Positions 34,644-43,623 are shown, counted from the first letter of the stretch. The stretch is DNA of 64,000 nucleotides from Pseudomonadota bacterium (GCA_023417315.1 JAEZFW010000028.1:62001-126000), one strand, 5' to 3'. Notes: generated by a model not told the origin, from the letters alone. A program made the numbers and translations.

Positions 34644-34718
34644 CTCGTGATCCGTGAATCGCGGGTCGTAAGGCAAGCGCTCTTGCTAGTCACGACTCTC
34701 TATTCACGAGTCACGAGG
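34644..34718. repeat. Inverted-repeat element 4, CGTGAAT/CGTGACT word type
   Basis: The left arm at 34644-34659 (CTCGTGATCCGTGAAT) pairs with 34702-34717 at 14 of 16 positions. The gap lies between two convergent genes, DUF2909 and coxC, and the element ends 4 bp from the coxC stop. It shares its words with element 8 (46332-46430), 12 kb away. Confidence 0.8.
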
Positions 34719-34721
34719 CGC

Positions 34722-35606
34722 TTACAGCCAGTAGACGAAGATAAACAACCCGAGCCACACGACGTCGACGAAGTGCCAGTACCAAGCCACGCCTTCGAAT
34801 GCGAAGTGATTCGTTGGCGTGAAGTGGCCCTTCAGGCAACGGAACCAGATGACCGTCAACATGATCGCCCCGACCGTCACGTGGAATCCGTGGAAGCCGG
34901 TGAGCATGAAGAACGTCGAGCCGTAGATCCCGGAGCCGAGCGTCAGGTTGAGGTGTTGATACGCCTCGATGTATTCCTCGGCCTGCAGGAACACGAACGA
35001 AAAGCCCAAGAGGAAGGTGAGTGCCAGGAAGATGTTGAGAATCTTGCGATTGCCGGCCTTCAACGCGTGATGCGCGATTGTGATCGTCACCCCCGAGGTG
35101 AGCAGAATCGCGGTATTGATTGCAGGCAGTCCGAATGCCGGGATGATCTCGAAGTCACCGCCCACATCGCCGGGACCGTTGGTCGGCCACGAGGCCTCGA
35201 AGTCATTCCAGAGCAGATACTTGGTAAACACCTTGACGCCTTCGCCGCCAAGCCAAGGCACCGAGTACTGCCGGGCGTACCAGAGCGCGCCGAAGAACGC
35301 GGCGAAAAACATGACTTCTGAGAAGATGAACCACATCATTCCCATGCGGAACGAGCGATCGACAGCTTGATTGTAGAAGCGGCCCTCGCTTTCCTTGATG
35401 ACCGTGCCGAACCATCCCGCGAACATGAAGGCGAGCAGCAACAGCCCAATCGAGAACACGACGGGCCCTGATCCCGCATCGTTCAGCCACAGAGCCGCAC
35501 CGACAACCGTCGTGAACAGCGAAACCGACCCGATGATCGGCCACGGACTGCCGTGGGGCACGTAGTACTTGTCTGCCGGCGCGTGTGTCGTGTGTGCGTG
35601 AGCCAT
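34722..35606 (-). CDS. coxC: Cytochrome c oxidase subunit III
   Basis: This subunit of aa3 cytochrome c oxidase stabilises the core and its proton entry. The 294-residue protein has seven hydrophobic segments and the family motifs FMAGWFGTVIKES, MMWFIFSEVMFFAAFFGALW (first part quoted) and HGFHVTVGAIML. The start at 35606 (MAHAHTTHAPADKYYVPHG) matches homologues; the frame is open to 35636. It follows ctaG, with element 5 in the gap. Confidence 0.95.
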   Translation of the reverse strand: MAHAHTTHAPADKYYVPHGSPWPIIGSVSLFTTVVGAALWLNDAGSGPVVFSIGLLLLAFMFAGWFGTVIKESEGRFYNQAVDRSFRMGMMWFIFSEVMFFAAFFGALWYARQYSVPWLGGEGVKVFTKYLLWNDFEASWPTNGPGDVGGDFEIIPAFGLPAINTAILLTSGVTITIAHHALKAGNRKILNIFLALTFLLGFSFVFLQAEEYIEAYQHLNLTLGSGIYGSTFFMLTGFHGFHVTVGAIMLTVIWFRCLKGHFTPTNHFAFEGVAWYWHFVDVVWLGLFIFVYWL

Positions 35607-35642
35607 GAGCGATAAAGTCCAGTATGTTTGTATCAAGACATG

Positions 35643-35713
35643 AAGTGGTTAGTGGCTAGTGGTCAGTCGGATTCCATTCTTACTAACCGCTAGCCACTAA
35701 CCACTAACCACTT
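35643..35713. repeat. Inverted-repeat element 5, AGTGGTT word type
   Basis: The left arm repeats AGTGGTT, AGTGGCT and AGTGGTC. AAGTGGTTAGTGG at 35643-35655 is perfectly complementary to 35701-35713. The right arm overlaps the end of ctaG and supplies its last codons and the stop (GTTAG). The spacer is only about 15 bp, so it forms a compact hairpin. Confidence 0.88.
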
Positions 35714-36240
35714 CCTTTCGCATCATACATTGCATAGCCGAGCGTCAATCGATCGATGCTGGCCGGCAGTTTCGGATCGACGATGAATCGAACCGTGAAC
35801 TCGCGGCTTTCTTCCGCAGCAAAGGACTGCGGCGTAAAGCAGAAGCATTCCGTCTTCTGGAAGTAACGGGTCGCCTGAAACGGTGTGATGCTCGGAACGG
35901 CCTGGGCCACGATAGGCTGCGCTCGGAGGTTCTTCGCATGGAACGTCGCCTCGTACAACTTGCCAGGCTGTACCTCTAGCCTGCCGATGTCCGGTCGAAA
36001 TTCCCAACTTCCATAGGTGGGTGCCGTCGAGACGAACTCGATCGTGACCGAACGATTCTCCACCGGCGCCTCGACCACCTCGCTCGCTTCGATAAGCTTG
36101 GAGCGATCACCATAGCCGGTGACTTCGCACAACACGTCGTACAAGGGCACGAGCGCAAAGCCGAAGGCGAAGCTGCAGCCCGCGAACACCCAAAGGCGAC
36201 GCGTCAAAGAACGGTGCTGTGTATTCCGATCGTCAGTCAC
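35704..36240 (-). CDS. ctaG: Cytochrome c oxidase assembly protein CtaG/Cox11
   Basis: Cox11 delivers copper to the CuB site of subunit I. The protein has one N-terminal membrane helix (about residues 16-36, FAGCSFAFGFALVPLYD) and a periplasmic domain with the copper motif TECFCFTPQ. The start is GTG 36240, next to a purine-rich AGGGGGAA. The length of 178 residues is slightly short at the C-terminus, where the final GSG and the stop codon come from a repeat arm. It lies between coxA and coxC. Confidence 0.93.
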   Translation of the reverse strand: MTDDRNTQHRSLTRRLWVFAGCSFAFGFALVPLYDVLCEVTGYGDRSKLIEASEVVEAPVENRSVTIEFVSTAPTYGSWEFRPDIGRLEVQPGKLYEATFHAKNLRAQPIVAQAVPSITPFQATRYFQKTECFCFTPQSFAAEESREFTVRFIVDPKLPASIDRLTLGYAMYDAKGSG

Positions 36241-36247
36241 TTCCCCC

Positions 36248-36376
36248 TCATCCTGCTCTCATCACGCTCGCCGCGATGAAAGCCACATAAACAGCAAGGG
36301 CGATGAGCGCCAACCACAGCGCCGTGCGGCGTACCCGTCGTTTGCGCTCAGCGTCGTTCAAGGCAGTTGCGGCCAC
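36248..36376 (-). CDS. Cytochrome oxidase small assembly protein, 42 residues
   Basis: An open frame of 42 codons from GTG 36376 to TGA 36248 fits exactly between coxA (4 bp away) and ctaG (7 bp away). It encodes a basic N-terminus (NDAERKRRVRRTA) and one membrane helix (LWLALIALAVYVAFIAASVM). Genes of this size, charge and position between coxA and ctaG are known in many beta- and gammaproteobacteria as small oxidase assembly proteins. The GTG start and lack of an ATG are noted; the reading frame is otherwise well supported by context. Function is inferred. Confidence 0.72.
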   Translation of the reverse strand: MAATALNDAERKRRVRRTALWLALIALAVYVAFIAASVMRAG

Positions 36377-36380
36377 GTGG

Positions 36381-37988
36381 TTACTTCACTTCCGGAGCGA
36401 CTTCGAAGCTGTGGTACGGCGGCGGTGAGCTCAGCGTCCACTCGAGGCCGTGCGGCATGCCGCTGTCCCACACTTTGTCCGTCGCCTTCACGCCACCGCG
36501 CGCCGACTGCCAAATCACGACGACGAGCAGCAGCTGCGACAGACCGAAGCCGAACGCTCCGATCGAAGACACCATGTTCCAATCGGTGAATTGTGTGCTG
36601 TAGTCGGGGATACGACGCGGCATGCCCGCAAGGCCCAGGAAGTGCTGCGGGAAGAACAGCACGTTCACGAAGATCGTCGAGAGCCAGAAATGCGTCTTCG
36701 CGAGCTTTGTGTTGTACATGTGACCGGTCCACTTCGGCAGCCAGTAGTAGACGGCGGCCATGATTGCGAACACCGCGCCAGGCACGAGCACGTAATGGAA
36801 GTGGGCGACCACGAAGTACGTGTCGTGATACTGGAAGTCCGCCGGCACGATGGCGAGCATCAGGCCCGAGAAGCCACCGATCGTGAATAGGAACAGGAAC
36901 GACAATGCGAACAGCATCGGCGGTTCGAAGGAGATCGAGCCCTTGTACATCGTTGCCGTCCAGTTGAAGACCTTCACGCCTGTTGGCACGGCGATCAGCA
37001 TCGTCGCAAGCATGAAGAACATCTGGCCCGCGAGCGGCATGCCGACGGTAAACATGTGGTGCGCCCACACGATGAATGACAAGAACGCGATCGAGGCAAT
37101 CGCATACACCATCGCGTCGTAGCCGAAGAGACGCTTACGCGAGAATGTCGGAATGATCTCCGAGACGATCCCGAACGCCGGCAGGATCATGATGTACACC
37201 TCGGGATGCCCGAAGAACCAGAAGATGTGCTGGTACATCACCGGATCGCCGCCACCTGCGGCTTCGAAGAAGGTCGTGCCGAAGAAGTGATCCGTGAGCA
37301 ACATCGTCACGGCGCCGGCCAACACTGGCATGACCGCGATCAGCAAGTACGCCGTGATGAGCCAGCTCCACGTGAACAGCGGCATCTTGAGCAGCGTCAT
37401 GCCAGGAGCGCGCATGTTCATGATCGTCACGATGACGTTGATTGCGCCCATGATCGAAGAGGCGCCCATCAAGTGCACCGCGAAGATCACCATCGGGAAC
37501 GCGTCGCCCGTCTGCAGCACGAGCGGCGGATACATCGTCCAACCGCTGGCGGGCGCGCCGCCTTCGACGAACAACGTCGATAGCAGCAGCGTGAAGGCGA
37601 ACGGCAGGATCCAGAAGCTGAAGTTGTTCATGCGTGGCAGCGCCATATCGGGGGCGCCGACCTGCAACGGAATCATCCAGTTCGCAAGACCGACGAACGC
37701 CGGCATGACCGCGCCGAAGATCATGACCAACGCGTGCATCGTCGTCATCGAGTTGAAGAACATCGGATTGACGAGCTGCAGTCCCGGCTGGAACAGCTCG
37801 GCGCGAATGATCATCGCCATCGCGCCACCGATGAAGAACATCGTCAGGCTGAACAACAAGTACATCGTGCCGATGTCCTTGTGGTTGGTGGCGAATACCC
37901 AGCGGCGCCAGCCCTTTTCGGGGCCGTGATGATCGTGCGCGTCGTGGTGCGTGTCTGCGTGACCGGCGTGCGTGTGAACTGTGCTCAT
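36381..37988 (-). CDS. coxA: Cytochrome c oxidase subunit I (aa3 type)
   Basis: This catalytic subunit carries heme a and the heme a3-CuB centre. It has 535 residues and twelve helices. The CuB region FWFFGHPEVYIMILPAFG includes the crosslinked His-Tyr pair (HPEVY), which marks an A-type oxidase, and HDTYFVVAHFHYVL and WAHHMFTVGMP hold the other ligands. A His-rich N-terminal tail of about 25 residues is cytoplasmic. It lies 6 bp after coxB. Confidence 0.97.
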   Translation of the reverse strand: MSTVHTHAGHADTHHDAHDHHGPEKGWRRWVFATNHKDIGTMYLLFSLTMFFIGGAMAMIIRAELFQPGLQLVNPMFFNSMTTMHALVMIFGAVMPAFVGLANWMIPLQVGAPDMALPRMNNFSFWILPFAFTLLLSTLFVEGGAPASGWTMYPPLVLQTGDAFPMVIFAVHLMGASSIMGAINVIVTIMNMRAPGMTLLKMPLFTWSWLITAYLLIAVMPVLAGAVTMLLTDHFFGTTFFEAAGGGDPVMYQHIFWFFGHPEVYIMILPAFGIVSEIIPTFSRKRLFGYDAMVYAIASIAFLSFIVWAHHMFTVGMPLAGQMFFMLATMLIAVPTGVKVFNWTATMYKGSISFEPPMLFALSFLFLFTIGGFSGLMLAIVPADFQYHDTYFVVAHFHYVLVPGAVFAIMAAVYYWLPKWTGHMYNTKLAKTHFWLSTIFVNVLFFPQHFLGLAGMPRRIPDYSTQFTDWNMVSSIGAFGFGLSQLLLVVVIWQSARGGVKATDKVWDSGMPHGLEWTLSSPPPYHSFEVAPEVK

Positions 37989-37994
37989 GAACTC

Positions 37995-38870
37995 TTACTC
38001 CGCGCGGGCGACTGTCGAGGCCGCGCCATTCTCAGTCTGCGATTCGGCAGGAGCGGCGGCAGGTTGCGCCGCGGGTTCGCCGTCCGCTTGTTGCGCCTGC
38101 AGCCAGGCGTTGAACTCGTCCTTGGATTTCACTTCCACCACCACCGGCATGAAGGCGTGGTCGTATCCGCATAGTTCCGCACATTGTCCGCGATACACGC
38201 CGGGCTTGTCGGCGCGGAACCACAGCTCGTTGACGAAACCGGGATAGGCGTCCTTCTTCATGCCGAACTCAGGCACCCACCACGCGTGGATGACATCGCT
38301 CGAGGTCAACAGCACGCGGACCTTCGTGTCGACGGGCACGACGAGGCGGTTGTCCACCTCGAGCAGATAGTTCTCCACGCCATTCGGATCGATCCCCGAG
38401 TTGAGTTGGCGTGCGGCGTCGCTGTCGCGCGAGATGCGGGAGAAGAAGCTGACGTTTTGATCGAGATAGTCGTAATGCCACTGCCATTGATAGCCGGTGA
38501 CCTTGACGGTGAGCTCGGAGTCGCGCATGTCCTCGATCTTGATGAGCGTCTCGGCCGCCGGAATGGCCATGCCGACGAGAATCGCGATTGGGATGACGGT
38601 CCAGACGACTTCCACCTTCGTGCTGTGATCGAACGTTGCGGGTACCGCGCCCTTCGAATGGCGGAACTTCACGATCGAATAGATCATGACGCCGAACACG
38701 ACCACGGCGATCAAGACGCAGATCCAGAGAATGAGCATGTGCAGGCCGTGGATTTCGCGGCTGAGCTCCGTCACCCCGACGGGCATGTTCAGCTCCCACG
38801 CTGCGAAGGCCGCTCCGACAGGCAGGCACGCTGCGATTGCGGCCGCGGCGTATTTCAGGATCTTCAACAT
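37995..38870 (-). CDS. coxB: Cytochrome c oxidase subunit II
   Basis: This subunit receives electrons from cytochrome c at its CuA site. It has a signal peptide, two membrane helices and a periplasmic cupredoxin domain. The CuA ligands are in GQCAELCGYDHAFM, with an upstream His in VIHAWWVPEFG and the aromatic patch YQWQWHYDY. No cytochrome c domain is fused. The Ala/Pro/Gln-rich tail is unusual but not rare. ATG 38870 is chosen; TTG 38879 is possible and closer to a GGGAG. Confidence 0.95.
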   Translation of the reverse strand: MLKILKYAAAAIAACLPVGAAFAAWELNMPVGVTELSREIHGLHMLILWICVLIAVVVFGVMIYSIVKFRHSKGAVPATFDHSTKVEVVWTVIPIAILVGMAIPAAETLIKIEDMRDSELTVKVTGYQWQWHYDYLDQNVSFFSRISRDSDAARQLNSGIDPNGVENYLLEVDNRLVVPVDTKVRVLLTSSDVIHAWWVPEFGMKKDAYPGFVNELWFRADKPGVYRGQCAELCGYDHAFMPVVVEVKSKDEFNAWLQAQQADGEPAAQPAAAPAESQTENGAASTVARAE

Positions 38871-38971
38871 TTGCGCCAATGCTCCCGAGTATCTCGATAC
38901 CGCTATGGCCCTGACTTAGAGCCATGCGGCTATTTAATCGCGGACAGGCATTAAGCACTGCCCGCAGTTCA

Positions 38972-39001
38972 TCGCCGCGCTTCGCGTCAAAGCGCGGGCG
39001 A
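38972..39001 (-). terminator. Hairpin at the end of the DUF2244 gene
   Basis: TCGCCGCGCTT (38972-38982) and its partner at 38990-39001 form an 11-bp stem with one bulge and a 7-base loop, overlapping the DUF2244 stop codon. There is no T-tract, so termination is uncertain. Its words differ from the repeat elements. Confidence 0.3.
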
Positions 39002-39508
39002 TTCGTTTACATTCCCCACCAGTCGTTTGAGTCGGACCGCGAGATCGCGGCGCTCGTCCTCTGTGAGAAACCGGCCCACCTCACAGGCGCGGCCATGCGA
39101 CTCGACTATGAGTCTGCTGGGATGAAGCGCCGCCAGCGGGGCGTGGAGTGTAACCCTCGCCCAATGCCGAGGAAATACTGCGAAACGATGATTCCCTTCT
39201 TCTCGATGCTCGATCGTCACGTTGTCGCGCGTGATCGTGATTGTTTCGGCGACTTTTCCGGACCGCATCGATGCGTTCACTGCCCATCGCAACGCCAGGA
39301 TCTCAAGGGCGGCGAAGATGAGCACAGGCCAGAAACCATAGGCAGCGAAGAAGGCGGCGACGGCGAAGGTGCCCGCGGCCACGATCAAAATGAATCTCCG
39401 TGCGTTCGTAGGGGTGAGAGAACGATGGGCACTCAGCTGCAAAACCCACCCATCCTGATCCGCGGGAGACAAACCCGGCGGGAGCGGGGCGGCAGGGGCT
39501 AGAGGCAT
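38987..39508 (-). CDS. DUF2244 membrane protein
   Basis: This 173-residue protein has two adjacent hydrophobic segments (about residues 38-75, ILIVAAGTFAVAAFFAAYGF and following) and a C-terminal beta-rich domain with PRHWARVTL, the pattern of DUF2244. The family often neighbours cytochrome oxidase genes, here 107 bp upstream of coxB on the same strand. Its function is unknown; an oxidase-related role is inferred from position. The 227 bp upstream (39509-39735) contain no gene or repeat I can support. Confidence 0.82.
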   Translation of the reverse strand: MPLAPAAPLPPGLSPADQDGWVLQLSAHRSLTPTNARRFILIVAAGTFAVAAFFAAYGFWPVLIFAALEILALRWAVNASMRSGKVAETITITRDNVTIEHREEGNHRFAVFPRHWARVTLHAPLAALHPSRLIVESHGRACEVGRFLTEDERRDLAVRLKRLVGNVNESPAL

Positions 39509-39735
39509 GATCGGGAGCGTTTCAACATGGCCGGAAAATCTAACCGCTGCATGCTAGCGAAGTTCCCTTGGAGGTCCAATCGTAAGTGCCGACGCTTTCC
39601 GGCTGAGAGCATCAGGGGGGCAGCGTCAGAGCAGGAACATCCCTAGAGAGTTGCGCAGAGACCCTCTCCGATCGGACCTAGGTTAATAAAAATCAAAGCT
39701 TGAGCGGAAAGGTTGGCGAAATGGCTGCTGGACCG

Positions 39736-40629
39736 TTAGATTTTTCGAGTGAGTGGGCGTAGGCTGGAAAGCGGCACGACGACCTCACCCGTGGAGCCGC
39801 GAGCTGCCCTAGGAGCTCCCTTCCAGGCGTGCCCGTATACGACTTCGACGGTGATCGGAATGACGCCCTCCCGACGAGAGGCTTCGAGCGCTTCTTGAGC
39901 CGCTCGATAACCTTTGCGCCCCAATAAGCCGAATCGCCTCCCGGCGGTGAGGTTGCTCGAGCCGCTCTGATGGAGCTCACGCAGTAAGGTGTCAGCAGTC
40001 GGATACGTTACAACGAGTCTTTCGGTGTCCATCACCGGCTCGGCGAAACCCGTTCGCAGTAACGCATCTCCGAGATCGTGCATGTCAATGAATCGATGCA
40101 CGTGCGTATATGCATCCACTTGGCGAAATGCGCGGCGCACCTCAGTGAGCGTATCGGGGCCGAGCGTCGTGAACGTGAACAGGCCGTCCGCTCGCAGCAC
40201 GCGAGCGGCGTTCTGAAAAACAGCATCCACATCGCTACACCAGGCGAGCATGAGATTGCTGAAAACCAAATCGATGCTCGCCTCGCGGATCGGGAGCTGC
40301 TGTGCGTCTGCGACCACTGCATCGAAGCGTCGGAAGAAGGACTGCTCGCGCGTTGCTCGTTCGAGCATCCGGCGTGAGAGATCGAGTGCTACCACGTGGG
40401 CCTTCGGGTAGCGATTCTTGAGAGCTTTGCTCGATCCGCCACTTGCAGCTCCCAAATCGAGAACACGTTGTGGCTGGAGCTTCACCAGATCGAGCCGCTC
40501 GAGCAGGCGTGCACGGATTTCTGCTTGTACGACCGCAGCTTGTGCGTACGTCGCGCTCGCGCGATCGAACGCGCGGCGGATCGCTCGACGTTCGAGGGTG
40601 TACTCGTCGATTGGGGGCGGGGAATGCAT
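39736..40629 (-). CDS. bioC: Malonyl-ACP O-methyltransferase BioC
   Basis: BioC methylates malonyl-ACP to start the pimeloyl chain of biotin. The 297-residue SAM-dependent enzyme has motif I VLDLGAASGGSSKAL, and NLMLAWCSDVDAVF and TFTTLGPDTLTEVRRAF, which are characteristic of BioC. It follows bioB by 50 bp on the same strand, which supports the assignment. Confidence 0.92.
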   Translation of the reverse strand: MHSPPPIDEYTLERRAIRRAFDRASATYAQAAVVQAEIRARLLERLDLVKLQPQRVLDLGAASGGSSKALKNRYPKAHVVALDLSRRMLERATREQSFFRRFDAVVADAQQLPIREASIDLVFSNLMLAWCSDVDAVFQNAARVLRADGLFTFTTLGPDTLTEVRRAFRQVDAYTHVHRFIDMHDLGDALLRTGFAEPVMDTERLVVTYPTADTLLRELHQSGSSNLTAGRRFGLLGRKGYRAAQEALEASRREGVIPITVEVVYGHAWKGAPRAARGSTGEVVVPLSSLRPLTRKI

Positions 40630-40679
40630 GCCTAAGAAGGCGAGCGCTGTGCCCCTCTCATCGATAGACGGCGCGCGTC

Positions 40680-41717
40680 CTAAGAAGCCGCTGCAATCCG
40701 CTCGCAGACGGCGGGCGTCTGCTCGCTTTCGCTCGCATGCGCGGGTTCGGGCCTAATACCAAGGCGTTCGAAGAGCTTCCAATCCGCCTCTGTTTCGGGA
40801 TTGCCGGTGGTAAGCAAGCGCTCGCCGTAGAAGATCGAATTCGCACCAGCGAGGAAGCACAAGGCCTGAGTTTCCTCAGTCATCTCGGAGCGGCCCGCGG
40901 ACAGCCGCACGTGAGAGCGCGGCATCAAGAGACGCGCGACCGCGATGGCGCGCACGAACTCGAGCGGTTCCACCTTCGCGACACCGTGCAGCGGCGTACC
41001 AGGGACCTGCATCAGCTGATTGATCGGTACGCTCTGCGGATGCTCGGGCAACGTTGCAAGCGTGTGCAGCAGTTGCGCGCGATCGAGCTCCGTCTCGCCC
41101 AAGCCGAGAATCCCACCACAGCACACATTGATTCCGGCCGCACGCACCGCTTCCAGCGTGTCTAAACGATCTTGATAGGTGCGGGTGGTGATGACCTTCG
41201 AATAGTGCGATTCCGAAGTGTCCAGATTGTGGTTGTAATAATCGAGCCCTGCGTCCTTCAGCTCCCGTGCCTGATCGGCGCTCAGCATGCCAAGGGTCAC
41301 GCAGGTTTCCATGCCGAGCGCGCGAACGCCTTTGATCATCTCGATGATCCGTGCCAACTGTTTTGGTTTCGGGCTCCGATACGCAGCGCCCATGCAGAAC
41401 CGAGTCGCGCCGTTCACTTTCGCAGCACGCGCCTTCTCCATAACCGCCTCGATGTCCATGAGCGGCTCGGCATTTAGCCCGGTTTCGAAGCGGATGCTCT
41501 GAGAGCAGTACGCACAATCTTCAGGGCATGCACCGGTCTTGATCGACAGCAACGTACTGATCTGAACCTCATTGGGGTCGAAGTTCGATCGGTGCACGCG
41601 CTGCGCGTAATACATGAGATCGGAGAACGGCAGTGCGAACAACGCGCGCACTTCATCGATCACCCAATCGGTGCGGACTTCACCCAGGCGAGAAAGATTG
41701 AGTGTGGCGTGAGTCAT
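40680..41717 (-). CDS. bioB: Biotin synthase
   Basis: This radical-SAM enzyme inserts sulfur into dethiobiotin. The 4Fe-4S cluster motif is in TGACPEDCAYCSQS (CxxxCxxC), and YNHNLDTSESHY and NVCCGGILGLGE carry other conserved sites. The start was set at 41717 (MTHATLNLSRLGEV) with GGAG upstream; the open frame to 41837 overlaps comF and lacks similarity. The 345-residue length is normal. It is divergent from comF. Confidence 0.95.
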   Translation of the reverse strand: MTHATLNLSRLGEVRTDWVIDEVRALFALPFSDLMYYAQRVHRSNFDPNEVQISTLLSIKTGACPEDCAYCSQSIRFETGLNAEPLMDIEAVMEKARAAKVNGATRFCMGAAYRSPKPKQLARIIEMIKGVRALGMETCVTLGMLSADQARELKDAGLDYYNHNLDTSESHYSKVITTRTYQDRLDTLEAVRAAGINVCCGGILGLGETELDRAQLLHTLATLPEHPQSVPINQLMQVPGTPLHGVAKVEPLEFVRAIAVARLLMPRSHVRLSAGRSEMTEETQALCFLAGANSIFYGERLLTTGNPETEADWKLFERLGIRPEPAHASESEQTPAVCERIAAAS

Positions 41718-41804
41718 TTCTCGACGGGCTCCAACATATTCAGCGATGCGGTCTGCGGCACCGGGCACATTCTGTCCGAGGCGCGTGGGTAAGGAGATGC
41801 TCGC

Positions 41805-42566
41805 ATGCAGTATTCGCAGGCGCTCGAGGGCTGTCAACCAGAAGCGGCGCTGAAGGTTGACAGCTGGTGGGACCGCGCTGGCATGCTGCTGTGGCCTGCC
41901 ACGTGCGTGTTATGTCTATCCCGAACCGACAGGGTTCGCGATCTCTGCCGCCCGTGTGAACGCGAGCTCGTCATCAATGCAGTGCGTTGTCGGCTGTGCT
42001 CTCAGCCGCTCTTTCGCACCTCAGCAAGCGAGCCCATCTGCGGAAGCTGCTTACGCGTCCCGACGCTGATCGATTCGAGCTTCGTGCCGTTCAGATACGA
42101 GTACCCGCTCGATCGCCTCGTGCAACGACTGAAGTACGGCAAAGAACTGAGCGTCGCGAGAGTCCTGGGTGAGGTGTTCGCAGAGCGGCATCTCGCGCTC
42201 GACAAGCCGCTGCTGCCGGATGCAATCATCCCAGTGCCATTGGGTCGGCGCCGCTATCGCGAACGCGGCTTCAATCAGGCGCATGAGCTTGCACGATGCA
42301 TCGCGCACGGTAGAGGCGTTGCGCTGCGCAGCGATCTGGTCGAGCGCGTGCGCGAAACAAAGGAACAAGCCGCACTGCCGAAGGGACAGCGCAAGCGCAA
42401 TGTGCGCGGCGCTTTTCGCGCGCGTGGCTCGCTAGATGGCGCGAATGTCGCGATCTTCGACGACGTCGTCACTACCGGGAGTACCGTCCACGAGCTTGCG
42501 CGCATCTTGGGCCGTGCCGGCGCCGCCAGAATCGAAGTGTGGGCGATTGCTAGGGCGGGGAGGTGA
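41805..42566 (+). CDS. comF: ComF-family phosphoribosyltransferase-like protein
   Basis: This protein has an N-terminal zinc-finger region with two cysteine pairs (CVLC...CRPC and CRLC...CGSC) and a phosphoribosyltransferase fold with the PRPP motif VAIFDDVVTTGSTVHE. ComF/GntX proteins are linked to DNA uptake or use of DNA as nutrient, but the enzymatic role is unknown. The 253-residue length is typical. ATG 41805 has a weak ribosome site; the family's N-terminus usually starts closer to the zinc finger, so a later start near 41883 is possible. Confidence 0.9.
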   Translation: MQYSQALEGCQPEAALKVDSWWDRAGMLLWPATCVLCLSRTDRVRDLCRPCERELVINAVRCRLCSQPLFRTSASEPICGSCLRVPTLIDSSFVPFRYEYPLDRLVQRLKYGKELSVARVLGEVFAERHLALDKPLLPDAIIPVPLGRRRYRERGFNQAHELARCIAHGRGVALRSDLVERVRETKEQAALPKGQRKRNVRGAFRARGSLDGANVAIFDDVVTTGSTVHELARILGRAGAARIEVWAIARAGR

Positions 42567-42579
42567 ATGCCCTCGGCAA

Positions 42580-42667
42580 GTGACTCAGTGACGAGGTGAC
42601 AGGGTGACGAAGTCAGAGGTTGAGCGAGCGCACCTCTCGCACTTCGTCACCTTGTCACTCTGTCACG
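42580..42667. repeat. Inverted-repeat element 6, GTGACGAAG word type
   Basis: GGTGACGAAGT at 42603-42613 is perfectly complementary to 42641-42651, and AGAGGT (42615-42620) to ACCTCT (42632-42637), giving a tight hairpin. The left arm repeats GTGACTCA, GTGACGAG, GTGACAGG and GTGACGAAG. The right arm supplies the stop codon of ubiA (GTGACA on the minus strand). It lies between convergent comF and ubiA. Confidence 0.88.
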
Positions 42668-43619
42668 TTCCCCCAGCCCACAAGTAATCGAGTGCGATCC
42701 CGATGAACACCGCCATTCCGAAGTAGTTGTTATTGAGAAACGCGCGGAAGCACTTTTCCGGAACCCGGTCGCGAATGAGGATCTGCTGATAGAGGGCGAA
42801 GATCGCCGCAGCAGCGAGGCCGGCGCCGAACCACGCCCCGAGCTTCAGCTCACGGCCGGCAAGCCACAGCGCAAACAACGACATGAGCTGCATGACACCG
42901 ACGATGAAGCGGTCGCCGTCGCCGAACAGAAGCGCGCTCGAGCGGATGCCGAGCTTGCGGTCGTCTTCGCGATCGACCATCGCGTACATCGTGTCGTATG
43001 CCATCGTCCAGAGCAGGCCCGCAAGGAAGAGCAGCCAGGCGAGACGAGGGACTTCGCTCGTTTGCGCCGCGAAGGTCATCGGGACCGACCAAGTGAATGC
43101 CGCGCCCAGATAGAACTGCGGGATCGGGAAGAAGCGCTTGAAGAACGGATAGGTCACCACGAGAAATCCGCCCACCAGCGCGAGCAGCTGAGTAAGCTGA
43201 TTCAACGTCAGCACGAGTCCGAATGCGATGAGCCCCAACGCGATGCACAGCGCGACCGCCTCGATCGGGTCGAGCTGGCCCGTGACGAGCGGTCGATCTC
43301 GCGTGCGTTTCACATGGCCATCGAAGTTGCGATCCGCAAAGTCGTTGATCGCGCACCCGGCTGAACGTGTAAGCACGACGCCGAGCACGAACACAATGAA
43401 GACTTGCTGGTCGGGCGTGCCGTTCGAGGACAACCACAACGCCCACAGCACCGGCCACAGCAGCAGCCAGATCCCGATGGGGCGATTGAGCCGCGTGAGC
43501 TGCGCGTATGCCCGCGCCTTGGCACCGATGCGCGGCAGCGTCTCCGTGAACAGCGAGGTCGTAGAGATCCGATGGCCGAGCCAACGTAGGCGATTTCGAA
43601 GAGAGGCGTTTGCGTTCAT
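42663..43619 (-). CDS. ubiA: 4-hydroxybenzoate octaprenyltransferase
   Basis: This membrane prenyltransferase attaches the isoprenoid tail in ubiquinone synthesis. Both aspartate motifs are present: INDFADRNFDGHVKRTRDRP and DTMYAMVDREDD. It has about nine membrane segments and 318 residues, with an N-terminal extension of about 30 residues. It lies 4 bp after recG on the same strand. Its stop codon lies in element 6. Confidence 0.95.
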   Translation of the reverse strand: MNANASLRNRLRWLGHRISTTSLFTETLPRIGAKARAYAQLTRLNRPIGIWLLLWPVLWALWLSSNGTPDQQVFIVFVLGVVLTRSAGCAINDFADRNFDGHVKRTRDRPLVTGQLDPIEAVALCIALGLIAFGLVLTLNQLTQLLALVGGFLVVTYPFFKRFFPIPQFYLGAAFTWSVPMTFAAQTSEVPRLAWLLFLAGLLWTMAYDTMYAMVDREDDRKLGIRSSALLFGDGDRFIVGVMQLMSLFALWLAGRELKLGAWFGAGLAAAAIFALYQQILIRDRVPEKCFRAFLNNNYFGMAVFIGIALDYLWAGGT

Positions 43620-43623
43620 CGGG

